DNA from: Alphaproteobacteria bacterium
GTDB taxonomy: Bacteria; Pseudomonadota; Alphaproteobacteria; UBA11222
Reading direction: 5' to 3'
Assembly (NCBI GenBank): GCA_003454415.1
Contig: DMKG01000188.1
Span: 1-10,152, forward strand
DNA length: 10,152 nucleotides
The stretch's first letter is position 1. Each line of letters begins with the position of its first letter. The position numbers were made by a program, and so were the translations under genes. The notes under the pieces are model-generated. The model was not told where the DNA came from, did not search any database, and saw nothing but the letters and a program-made list of their open reading frames with translations. This document shows positions 1 through 7,090 of this stretch, piece after piece.

Positions 1-682
1 ATCTGGGCACAGAGGAAATCACATCATCGGATAGCGAAGAAATGATGGGAATGATCATTACCCCCATGACCACGCCTGCAGCCAACGCGCTTTCCGAAGA
101 AATCGCCACCCCCATGAAGCCGCCTGCGTCCCGCAGCATGGGGGCGACGATCAGCGCAGCGAAAAATCCATAAATGACCGTGGGTACGCCGGCCAGAATT
201 TCCAGAAGCGGCTTTACGAGGTTTCTTGTCTTGACGCCTGCATATTCGGCCAGAAAGATGGCGGAAAACAAACCCAGCGGACCCGCCGTCAGTAAAGCGA
301 TTAGGCTGATCAGCAATGTGCCGGTAAATAGCGGCACAGCCCCGAATTTGCCTGATGAGCCCACCTGATCTTCGCGCAAGGCGGTTTGCGGACTCCATTC
401 CAGACCGAACAGGAAATCCCAGATGGGGACCTGATCAAAGAAACGGAGCGACTCGAACAGAAGGGAGAGAACGATCCCGATGGTCGTTGCAATCGCAATC
501 AGGGAACTGAGCACCAGCAGCCAGTAAGCCGGACGCTCCCACAGATTGCGCAGGAAACGCCGCCTGGCATAGACGGTCCTGGCAGGATCCGCCACGCCCC
601 GGCCCTGTTGCAGAACCAATTCTTGCACGACCGGGGCTTCCATGGCGTCAGACTCAGAGTTTGGCTGCGGCTGCGGTTTCAT
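1..682 (-). CDS. pstC: Phosphate ABC transporter permease PstC (partial, 3' end outside window)
   Basis: Inner-membrane permease of the PstSCAB high-affinity phosphate importer; with PstA it forms the channel fed by PstS and driven by PstB. My translation of the minus strand is open from 682 to the window edge (about 227 codons). It shows a hydrophilic N-terminus, a first membrane helix near residues 52-78, then further hydrophobic segments. The permease signature GVPTVIYGFFA and the segment IPIISSLSDDVI near the cut end mark the binding-protein-dependent permease domain. The coding region continues beyond position 1, so the C-terminal third is missing. Start: ATG at 682-680 (reads MKPQPQPNSESDAM) overlaps the pstS stop by 29 bp and has a weak upstream purine stretch. 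ATG at 643-641, 11 bp after the pstS stop, is an equally plausible start. It is co-transcribed with pstS. Identity is by motif recognition and context. Confidence 0.93.
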   Translation of the reverse strand, partial: MKPQPQPNSESDAMEAPVVQELVLQQGRGVADPARTVYARRRFLRNLWERPAYWLLVLSSLIAIATTIGIVLSLLFESLRFFDQVPIWDFLFGLEWSPQTALREDQVGSSGKFGAVPLFTGTLLISLIALLTAGPLGLFSAIFLAEYAGVKTRNLVKPLLEILAGVPTVIYGFFAALIVAPMLRDAGGFMGVAISSESALAAGVVMGVMIIPIISSLSDDVISSVPR

Positions 683-1679
683 TTCTCACTTTGGCGCGCT
701 CTTTTTCGTCGAGCGGAATCAGGCCCTTCTCTGCCAGATAGCCTTCCGGCCCCCATGCCCTTTCACTGGTGAATTCAGTGAGATAGGGGCGCAGACCGGG
801 AATGCTGTCGAGATGCGCAGCCTTTACATAGAAGAACAGCGGACGTGAAATCTTGTAGGCGCCAGAGGAGATGTTTTCGAAGCTGGGCTCGACATTCTCC
901 ACATGCGCCCCTTTCACCTTGTCCGTATTCTGCTCAAGAAAGCTGTAACCGAAAATTCCCACCGCATCCGGGTTTGCGGTCAGTTTCTGTACGATCAGAT
1001 TATCGTTTTCGCCCGCTTCTATAAAGGCTCCATCCTCACGAACGCTGTGACAGGTTTTCACAAACGCGTCCTTGTAATCATCCGCCAGGGCCTTGACCCA
1101 GGGGAAGGTCTTGCAGCCGCCTTCCATCGCCAGCTCCACGAAGGCGTCTCTTGTGCCGGAAGTCGGCGGAGGGCCAATCACTTCGATCTTGATGGCGGGC
1201 AGGCTCCCATTCACGTCTTTCCAGGTTTTATAGGGATTCGGGATGGTTTTACCCTCACTGTCTGGAACCTCCTTGGCCAGCGCCAGATAGATGTCTTTCA
1301 GACTGAGATTGAGCTGCGGAGCGGAGCGGGCATTGGCCAGAACGATGCCGTCATAACCAATTTTGACCTCTATGATCTCCCCCGCTTTGTTACTTGCGCA
1401 TTGATCCATTTCGGAAGACTTGATGGCGCGCGAAGCGTTGGCGACGTCAGGAGTATTATCGCCGCCGCCCGAGCAGAAGAGCTTGAATCCGCCACCAGTG
1501 CCGGTGCTTTCGACAACGGGGGTTTTGCCGCCGGAGAGCTTTCCAACCTTCTCGGCAACCGCGGTTGCAAAAGGAAACACCGTGGAAGAACCGACCACCT
1601 GCACCTGGTCGCGCGCATTCGCCCCACAGGCGATAACGGATGCGGCAAGGGCCGTCGCCAAAAAGGTAACTTTCATCAT
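654..1679 (-). CDS. pstS: Periplasmic phosphate-binding protein PstS
   Basis: Periplasmic receptor that binds inorganic phosphate and delivers it to the PstC/PstA permease. The 341-aa protein has a signal peptide of about 22 residues with a probable signal peptidase I site ANA|RDQ. Diagnostic segments are VVGSSTVFPF (about residues 28-37), STGTGGGF (58-65), NASRAIKSS (81-89), IGYDGIVLAN (107-116) and PPTSGTRDAF (171-180). These contain the Ser, Thr, Arg and Asp residues that line the phosphate pocket in this family. The frame stays open upstream to 1988, but the signal peptide fixes the start at the ATG pair 1679-1674. The first ATG has GGGAG 11 nt upstream. V-I-A-C at residues 15-18 resembles a lipobox, so a lipoprotein form cannot be excluded. 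The gene is preceded by Pho boxes and followed by overlapping pstC. Confidence 0.97.
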   Translation of the reverse strand: MMKVTFLATALAASVIACGANARDQVQVVGSSTVFPFATAVAEKVGKLSGGKTPVVESTGTGGGFKLFCSGGGDNTPDVANASRAIKSSEMDQCASNKAGEIIEVKIGYDGIVLANARSAPQLNLSLKDIYLALAKEVPDSEGKTIPNPYKTWKDVNGSLPAIKIEVIGPPPTSGTRDAFVELAMEGGCKTFPWVKALADDYKDAFVKTCHSVREDGAFIEAGENDNLIVQKLTANPDAVGIFGYSFLEQNTDKVKGAHVENVEPSFENISSGAYKISRPLFFYVKAAHLDSIPGLRPYLTEFTSERAWGPEGYLAEKGLIPLDEKERAKVRNETAAAAKL

Positions 1680-1767
1680 TTTCAGGTTTTCTCCCAGACA
1701 GGTTAACGGCAGGAACCCTATTATCCCCGCCTCTCCGCGCAACGTATGGGACAAGCAAAACCTTTCT

Positions 1768-1796
1768 ATGACAGTTCGGTTACAGTTATATGACAC
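1768..1796 (-). promoter_or_regulatory. Triple Pho box (PhoB binding sites) upstream of pstS
   Basis: Reading the minus strand, three 7-bp half-sites occur with exact 11-bp phasing: GTGTCAT (1796-1790), CTGTAAC (1785-1779) and CTGTCAT (1774-1768). They are separated by 4-bp spacers ATAA and CGAA. The known Pho-box consensus is two CTGTCAT/C-like repeats with a 4-bp AT-rich spacer, so half-sites 2 and 3 match well and half-site 1 has one mismatch. The array starts 5 bp after the phoR stop and ends 89 bp before the pstS ATG. The -10 element is not certain: TTTTGC lies about 7 nt downstream, and a better GATAAT (1725-1720) lies further off at 42 nt. This predicts activation of pstS-pstC by phosphorylated PhoB in low phosphate. 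Confidence 0.88.
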
Positions 1797-1800
1797 GCAA

Positions 1801-2973
1801 TTAGGGAATACGGGGCTGAGAAGGAATATCATCAGGAGGGGCCTCCGGAAGAAAAACACTGAAGGTATTGCCAGAACCCGCTTCGCTCTCCACGCTAAGG
1901 CGGCCACGGTGCCGGCTGACGATATGCTTGACGATGGCCAGCCCAAGACCCGTCCCGCCAATCTCGCGGGAGCGCGCCTGATCCACACGATAGAAGCGTT
2001 CGGTCAGACGCGGTAAATGCTCCGGCGCGATGGGGTCGCCTTCATTATGCACGCTGACGCAGATGCCGGGCCCGCCCACAACCGGGATACGCTCGACCCG
2101 GCGCGCGCCAAGCCGTATGGGACGCCCCGGCGCGCCATATTTCAGGGCATTATCCAGAAGGTTGTGCAAAACCTCGGCAAGCTGATCCTGATCCCCTGTA
2201 ATCTTCGGCATATCCGGGGGACACACAAGTTCTATGACGACGCCGCGCCTGACCGCCCTTTCCTCCAGTGCGGATTTCGCCGACGCCATCAGGGGGGCGA
2301 TATCCACCCGGCCGCGGGGACGGATATGTTCATTGACCTCCACCCGGGACAGGGAAAGCAGATCGTCGATCAGCCGCGCCATGCGCTGGGCTTCGCTTTG
2401 CATGATGCCAAGAAATTTTTCCCGCGCGGCCGCATCATTCCTGGCCGGGCCTTTCAGCGTCTCGATAAACCCCAGAAGCGAAACCAGCGGAGAACGCAAT
2501 TCATGGCTTACATTGGCGACAAAATCCGCCCGCATCTGTTCAACGTGGTGCTGGCCGGTAATGTCAAGCAGGGACAGGGCCACGCGCGCGCCATCCTTTC
2601 CCTGGCTTTGAACGGGCAAGGCGTGCAATTCGAAAAAACGCTGGACAGGCGCAGCCAGCATGAGCGGCGACACTTTATGTGGGGCGCCATTCAGGACGGC
2701 GTTGGCGGCCTCCAGCGCCGCCGGCTGACGCAGGGAATGCGCCAGATCATGATTGAGCAGATGGGAGCCGAAAATTTCCCGGGCTTGCCGATTGGCTTCG
2801 ATCACCACGCGGCGCGCGTTCAGCACCAGCACCGGAGCGGGGAAGCCATCCAGCAGGACCCGCCATGCGGCGGGATCCAGCTCCATCCCCATACTCGGCT
2901 GCTCCAGTAGCTTCGGCCTGCGCAGCAGGCGCCCGCCCCAATGACTCAGCCAGCGGCGGCGGCCCAAAGTCAC
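1801..2973 (-). CDS. phoR: PhoR-like phosphate-regulon sensor histidine kinase, no membrane segment
   Basis: Sensor kinase expected to phosphorylate PhoB when phosphate is scarce. The 390-aa reading has a basic N-terminus, a PAS-like region (about 35-140, with FPAPVLVLNARRVVIEAN), a HisKA dimerisation domain with phospho-acceptor His157 in VSHELRSP, and an HATPase domain. In the HATPase domain the N box is HNLLDNALKYG (270-280), an FYRVD F box lies at 327-331, and the G2 box is GGTGLGLAIVKH (339-350). Its position directly before a Pho-box-driven pstS-pstC supports PhoR rather than a generic kinase. No hydrophobic helix precedes the PAS domain, whereas many PhoR proteins carry one or two. Start: GTG at 2973 abuts the CoA-transferase stop (TGAGTG). 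ATG at 2892 (Met28) has a better ribosome-binding site and leaves the PAS domain intact. The partner phoB is outside the window. Confidence 0.9.
   Translation of the reverse strand: MTLGRRRWLSHWGGRLLRRPKLLEQPSMGMELDPAAWRVLLDGFPAPVLVLNARRVVIEANRQAREIFGSHLLNHDLAHSLRQPAALEAANAVLNGAPHKVSPLMLAAPVQRFFELHALPVQSQGKDGARVALSLLDITGQHHVEQMRADFVANVSHELRSPLVSLLGFIETLKGPARNDAAAREKFLGIMQSEAQRMARLIDDLLSLSRVEVNEHIRPRGRVDIAPLMASAKSALEERAVRRGVVIELVCPPDMPKITGDQDQLAEVLHNLLDNALKYGAPGRPIRLGARRVERIPVVGGPGICVSVHNEGDPIAPEHLPRLTERFYRVDQARSREIGGTGLGLAIVKHIVSRHRGRLSVESEAGSGNTFSVFLPEAPPDDIPSQPRIP
2902..2905 (-). promoter_or_regulatory. GGAG ribosome-binding site favouring an internal phoR start
   Basis: On the minus strand GGAG is followed by 9 nt and then ATG at 2892-2890, with a second ATG two codons later. 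This is a better match and spacing than the GGGG 11 nt before the GTG at 2973. It suggests a 363-aa PhoR beginning MGMELDP. The choice does not affect the domains and does not restore a membrane segment. Confidence 0.45.
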
Positions 2974-5430
2974 TCAGACAAACACCCCGGCTTTTTGCAG
3001 ACGGCTGATCTCCTCTTCCGGAAGGCGAAGGAACTCTTTCATCACATAATGGGTGTCCTCGCCCAGAGTAGGCGCGGCCTTGGAAATCCTGACCGGTGTT
3101 TCCGAAAGCAGGGTGGGATAGCCGTCATACAGAACCGGACCCATGAATTTGTGGTCAAGAGTGACAAAATATCCGCGATGGATGAGCTGAGGATCTTCAT
3201 AGAGATCGCTTGGCCGCATGACGACGGATGCCGGCACGCCGGCTGCGCGCAATTGCGCAGCAAACGCAAACGGCGGCTTGCCCGCGCAGAAGGCCCGCAT
3301 TCCCGCCTCAATCTTGTCTCGCGCCGACAGACGCTCCCGGACATCGTCATATTTCGCCCCCGCAAACTCCGTCAGGCCCGCGAGATCCCGCAATTTACGC
3401 CATTGTTCGGGAGTGGAGACGGAGATCGCCACATAACGCTCTATGCCAGCGGTTTTGTAAACTCCATGCGGGCATTCGGACAGGCTGTCGAGCCCGGGGG
3501 CGGGGGCAACATTCCCGTTCAGGGCGCTGTCGAGCAGAAGCGGTTCTAGGAAATGAATCCCCGTCTCCACCTGGGACAGATCGATATATTGTCCCTTTCC
3601 ACTGGCGCGGCGCTCAAAAATGGCGGAGGCCAGCGCCAGCGCGCCAAAGCGCGGCGCAATGAAATCCGTATAAGCCCCGTAGGGGCCTGCAGGCGGGCGG
3701 TCCGGCCAGCCGGTAATGCCGTGCAACCCGCACAGGGCCGCGCCCTGATTACCGAAACCGCCAAACCGGCGGCGCGGCCCCGTCTGGCCGTAAAGACAGG
3801 TGCTGAGCATGATCAGATCCGGCCGGTTCTTGCTGAGTTCTTCGTAACCCAGGCCGAAATTCGCGATCGTCCCCGGGGTGAAGCTTTCCACCACCACATC
3901 GGCCCAGTCCGCCATTTTTCTGGCGATGGCGCGGCCGTCCTCGCTCGACATGTCCAGAGCGACGCCCAGTTTGGAGCTGTTGAAATTGGCCATGAACTGG
4001 CTGCTGTTGAGGTTGAACTCCCGCCGGTGATAGGGCGCGGCCATGCGCAGCACGTCCGGCCGTCTGGAAGTTTCGATACGCACAACGGTGGCCCCGTTAT
4101 CCGCCAGGGACTTGGAAATGATCGGCCCCACGCCAACCCAGGCGAAATCCGCCACCTTGATCCCTTCATAGGGCTTGCCGCGCGGGCTGGCCGGCACCTT
4201 CGGGGCTGCGTCGCGCGCCGGGGCGTCCAGCAGCGCCTGCGCCTCACCCAGCCGGGGGGCTGCGCGATCAGACACCAGTTTCGTGCGGGACATCAGGATG
4301 CAGGGCCGGGGATAAGTCTTGCCATCGATTTTGACCCACAATTCGCGCGCTTCCAGTTGCGGATCGGCCAGCAGTTCAGCCGTGGTCATGATCGGCACGT
4401 TGAGAAGCCCGTGGGAAAGGGCGCGTTCGAAAATCTCCTGCTTTTTCCTTGTGGCGAGAAAAGCGAGGGCGATCTGCGCCCCCTCATTCACCTGCTCCAT
4501 GGTGATTCGGCCGTCCCGGCGCGCCAGCGGCCATTGGTTCCAGTCGATATCCGGCAGATGGGCGGGCATCGGGCCTTCCACCTCGACACGCCAGTTGATC
4601 ACCTCGCCCAGCGCGCGCACAGTCGGACCCACGCCCCCCATCAGATTGGTGACATGACCATCGGCGACGGTCACCATGCCCGGCACGTCCAGACCCGGCG
4701 TGGCCGGCGGGCGCGGCAGGTTGCGCTCCATGCCATAGCCGGGGATGTCCCGTCCCTCGACGGCGGGAAAGCCCTGGGCGTTCATCAGGGTCAGCATCAT
4801 CGCCGTCTGCATGGACACATCGAGATGCTGCCCCAGGCCCGAACGCGACCGTTCGTTCAATGCAACCACCGTATCCACGGCGGCGACCATGCCGGCGTGA
4901 AAGGCGGCCTGGGGAAAACCCACCGGCAGCGGCGGCCGGTCGCCATCCCCCTGCAGTCCGATAATGCCGCAGGCCGCCTCGATGGTCAGGTCCGTGGCGG
5001 GGTCCAGGGCCTGTGGACCGGTCTGCCCGTAAGGGGTGATTGAAACATAGACCAGCGCCGGGTTCAACGCGCGCAGGGCGGCGTAATCCAGCCCCAGCCC
5101 CTGCATGGTTCCCGGAACAGAGGATTCGATCAGCACATCCGCGCTGGCGATCAGGTTTTTCACCTTCTCGCGTTCCGCCTGCTTGCCCAGATCGGCGGTG
5201 ATGCTGCGCTTGCCGCGCCCCAGGGCCGCCCAGTAAAGCGAGCCTTCGGGATCGCCCTCACGGCCCTTGATGAAAGGCGGCTGAAACCGGGCGGCGGCGC
5301 CTTCGGGCGGTTCGATCTTCAGCACTTCCGCGCCCAGATCCGCCAGCGCCCTGCCCGCCATTTCCCCGCGCAAATCCGCAAGATCGATCACCCGGATCCC
5401 CGTCAGGGGGGCTTTTTGTTCACCGCTCAT
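2974..5430 (-). CDS. Tandem class III (CaiB/BaiF, formyl-CoA transferase family) CoA-transferase
   Basis: Class III CoA-transferases move CoA between acyl groups through an Asp-linked acyl anhydride. This 818-aa protein is about twice the usual 380-430 aa and contains two copies of the fold. The N-copy (about 9-400) begins LTGIRVIDLADLRGEMAGRALADLG; the C-copy (about 420-800) begins YEGIKVADFAWVGVGPIISK. Each copy has the YGQTGP element (134-139; 547-552) and a GxGQxxDxS element (198-206; 611-619). The C-copy carries Asp589 in GAYTDFIAP, at the position expected for the catalytic Asp. The aligned position of the N-copy is Ala176, so only the C-half looks active. The start is ATG 5430 with AGGAAGGA 9 nt upstream. 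The acyl substrate cannot be told. The layout resembles the DMSP enzyme DddD, but I cannot claim that identity. The gene ends directly against phoR and may be co-transcribed with it. Confidence 0.9.
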   Translation of the reverse strand: MSGEQKAPLTGIRVIDLADLRGEMAGRALADLGAEVLKIEPPEGAAARFQPPFIKGREGDPEGSLYWAALGRGKRSITADLGKQAEREKVKNLIASADVLIESSVPGTMQGLGLDYAALRALNPALVYVSITPYGQTGPQALDPATDLTIEAACGIIGLQGDGDRPPLPVGFPQAAFHAGMVAAVDTVVALNERSRSGLGQHLDVSMQTAMMLTLMNAQGFPAVEGRDIPGYGMERNLPRPPATPGLDVPGMVTVADGHVTNLMGGVGPTVRALGEVINWRVEVEGPMPAHLPDIDWNQWPLARRDGRITMEQVNEGAQIALAFLATRKKQEIFERALSHGLLNVPIMTTAELLADPQLEARELWVKIDGKTYPRPCILMSRTKLVSDRAAPRLGEAQALLDAPARDAAPKVPASPRGKPYEGIKVADFAWVGVGPIISKSLADNGATVVRIETSRRPDVLRMAAPYHRREFNLNSSQFMANFNSSKLGVALDMSSEDGRAIARKMADWADVVVESFTPGTIANFGLGYEELSKNRPDLIMLSTCLYGQTGPRRRFGGFGNQGAALCGLHGITGWPDRPPAGPYGAYTDFIAPRFGALALASAIFERRASGKGQYIDLSQVETGIHFLEPLLLDSALNGNVAPAPGLDSLSECPHGVYKTAGIERYVAISVSTPEQWRKLRDLAGLTEFAGAKYDDVRERLSARDKIEAGMRAFCAGKPPFAFAAQLRAAGVPASVVMRPSDLYEDPQLIHRGYFVTLDHKFMGPVLYDGYPTLLSETPVRISKAAPTLGEDTHYVMKEFLRLPEEEISRLQKAGVFV

Positions 5431-5556
5431 GCCGTTCGTTCCTTCCTGTTCTTATTCGTTAGTGTGCCGACATCATAGCCTGACCAGCCTGACGCCGGCC
5501 GTGCTATCGCCAGATTGCTTAATTAACGGATTTCAATCAAGCCGGAAGTGAAGCCG

Positions 5557-5575
5557 CCGTCAGGGAGACTGACGG
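5557..5575 (-). terminator. Possible hairpin after the VWA gene
   Basis: CCGTCAG (5557-5563) and CTGACGG (5569-5575) form a perfect 7-bp stem with a 5-nt loop, 7 bp beyond the stop codon of the VWA gene. No T-tract follows on the transcribed strand, so intrinsic termination is uncertain. It may only stabilise the 3' end of the moxR-like operon transcript. Confidence 0.35.
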
Positions 5576-5581
5576 GTGGAA

Positions 5582-7057
5582 TCAGGTGGCGCTGCGCAGC
5601 ACCATGCTGACGATGCGCTCCAGATGGGTGAGCGAATTGCACACCTGCACCTGATGGCAATAAGGCTGGAACTTGCGCATGACGGAATCCGCGAAATTCC
5701 AGGTGTTCTTTTCTTCGGGGTTCAGCCACATCACCCATTTGGCGCGATCATGGATCTTTTTCATGATCTCTTGGCCCGGATCGCCATAATTGCTGCGCGC
5801 ATCGCCCAGCACGATGACCGTGGTGCGGCTGTCGATGTCATTGAGCGCCAGAGTGGCGAAATCCTGCAGCGCGCGGCCATAATCGGTCGACCCCTGGCCC
5901 CACTCCGTCAGGGTCTTCGCCATGGCTTCCTCGACGTCATGCTCCCTGAACAGACCGGTGACTTCGCCAAGCCGGCCGGAAAAGGCGAAGGAGCGCACAT
6001 TGGGCATCACCTCGTTGAGGCTGTAGAGAAACATCAGCATGAAATGCGCCACCTTGGCGACGGAGCCGGACACATCGCAGATCGCGACGACCTTGGGCCG
6101 GTCGATCTTGACCGACTTCCAGCGGATGTCGAACGGCACGCCGTCATAGGCGTGGTTCTTCGCCAGGGTCTTGCGGATGTCCAGCGCGCCCCGGTCAAAG
6201 ACCTTGCGGCGGCGGGAATGGATGGCGATCAGGCGCTTGGCCATCTTGCGCACCATTTCCTGCACCATGCGGTAATCGCGCCGTTCGATATTGGTCAGGC
6301 GCGATTTGGACAGAATATCCTCGCGCAGATGGCTGCCGTCCACGTCTGCATGCAGCAGGAACTGGCTCTCCACATAATCGCGCACCTGGGCCAGCAGATA
6401 TTCGCGGCCCTTGCGCAGACGCTCCGCCAGTTCCGCCGCCGCCACGCCATCGCGCTTGCGCAATTCCGTGATGTCATTGTTCAGCGCCTTCAGGCCCATA
6501 TGCTCCAGAATCCGGCGCGCATAGAGGCCCTTCTGGGTAAAGATGTGAATATTGCGCAGCCCCACAGCTTCGCCCGCTTCAGCCATGGCGATGGAAATGG
6601 CCGCGCGATCCCCCGCCAGCACCATTTGCGAAAGTGGGGAGAGCTGTTCGCGCAGCCCGGCCTGTTCCACCGCCCCGGTAACGTCAGGCGTTCCTTCGCC
6701 ATCCGCGCCGGTCCGGGCGGAACAGCCCTTGCCGCCGCCGCCATTGCCCTGGCCTTCCTGCCCGGCGGACTCTTCAAGCTGGGGGACGACCGTGGCGTCA
6801 CCCGCGGCAACAGCCTGGTCCGCCATTTCCATCTCGTCCAGCTCGTCGAATTTGAAGAACTGGTCGAAAGTGTAATCGAAAACGTTTTTTTCGTCGGCGG
6901 TCTTGGGCAGAACCAGAGCCAGCGCGTGTTTCAGAAGGTCGCGGTCCGTATACCCCACCAGATCGACGACATCGTGGGCGTCCACCGCTTCCATGCTGGA
7001 AACCCGGACATCCGCATTGCGCAACGCCTTGATGAAATCGCCGAGGGTCTGGTCCAT
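5582..7057 (-). CDS. CoxE-like von Willebrand factor A domain protein
   Basis: Cytoplasmic VWA protein of the CoxE-like family, the usual partner of MoxR AAA+ ATPases. The VWA domain is thought to bind the client protein through a metal ion. The 491-aa chain has an N-terminal helical region (1-90), a flexible Gly/Glu-rich linker (about 94-135, QGNGGGGKG), a charged helical region (140-315) and a C-terminal VWA domain (320-490). The metal-ion-dependent adhesion site is complete: D328-S330-S332 in CDVSGSV, Thr391 in GSTDYG and Asp419 in LGDARSNYGD. No signal peptide or membrane helix is seen. The start is ATG 7057 with GGAG 7 nt upstream. It lies 33 bp after the ATPase gene and is clearly co-transcribed with it. 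No CO dehydrogenase gene is nearby, so a role in its maturation, as for Oligotropha CoxE, should not be assumed. Confidence 0.9.
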   Translation of the reverse strand: MDQTLGDFIKALRNADVRVSSMEAVDAHDVVDLVGYTDRDLLKHALALVLPKTADEKNVFDYTFDQFFKFDELDEMEMADQAVAAGDATVVPQLEESAGQEGQGNGGGGKGCSARTGADGEGTPDVTGAVEQAGLREQLSPLSQMVLAGDRAAISIAMAEAGEAVGLRNIHIFTQKGLYARRILEHMGLKALNNDITELRKRDGVAAAELAERLRKGREYLLAQVRDYVESQFLLHADVDGSHLREDILSKSRLTNIERRDYRMVQEMVRKMAKRLIAIHSRRRKVFDRGALDIRKTLAKNHAYDGVPFDIRWKSVKIDRPKVVAICDVSGSVAKVAHFMLMFLYSLNEVMPNVRSFAFSGRLGEVTGLFREHDVEEAMAKTLTEWGQGSTDYGRALQDFATLALNDIDSRTTVIVLGDARSNYGDPGQEIMKKIHDRAKWVMWLNPEEKNTWNFADSVMRKFQPYCHQVQVCNSLTHLERIVSMVLRSAT

Positions 7058-7090
7058 GAACGTGCTCCGCTGGCAGGTTTTCTAAACCGT

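Noticed and set aside
1680..1988. N-terminal extension of the PstS frame up to 1988
   Set aside because: The extension covers the Pho boxes and the 3' end of phoR and would bury the signal peptide; the start at 1679 has a ribosome-binding site and begins the signal sequence.
903..2910. Plus-strand open frames (903-1706, 2017-2910) opposite pstS and phoR
   Set aside because: Both lie fully antisense to genes with diagnostic motifs, and their translations show no family features.
3553..5043. A 496-codon open frame on the plus strand opposite the CoA-transferase
   Set aside because: Antisense shadow with no domain, signal peptide or ribosome-binding context; the minus-strand frame shows both CoA-transferase repeats.
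2974..5430. Firm identification of the CoA-transferase as DddD (DMSP cleavage)
   Set aside because: Length and the position of the active Asp agree, but tandem class III transferases with other substrates exist and no DMSP gene is nearby.
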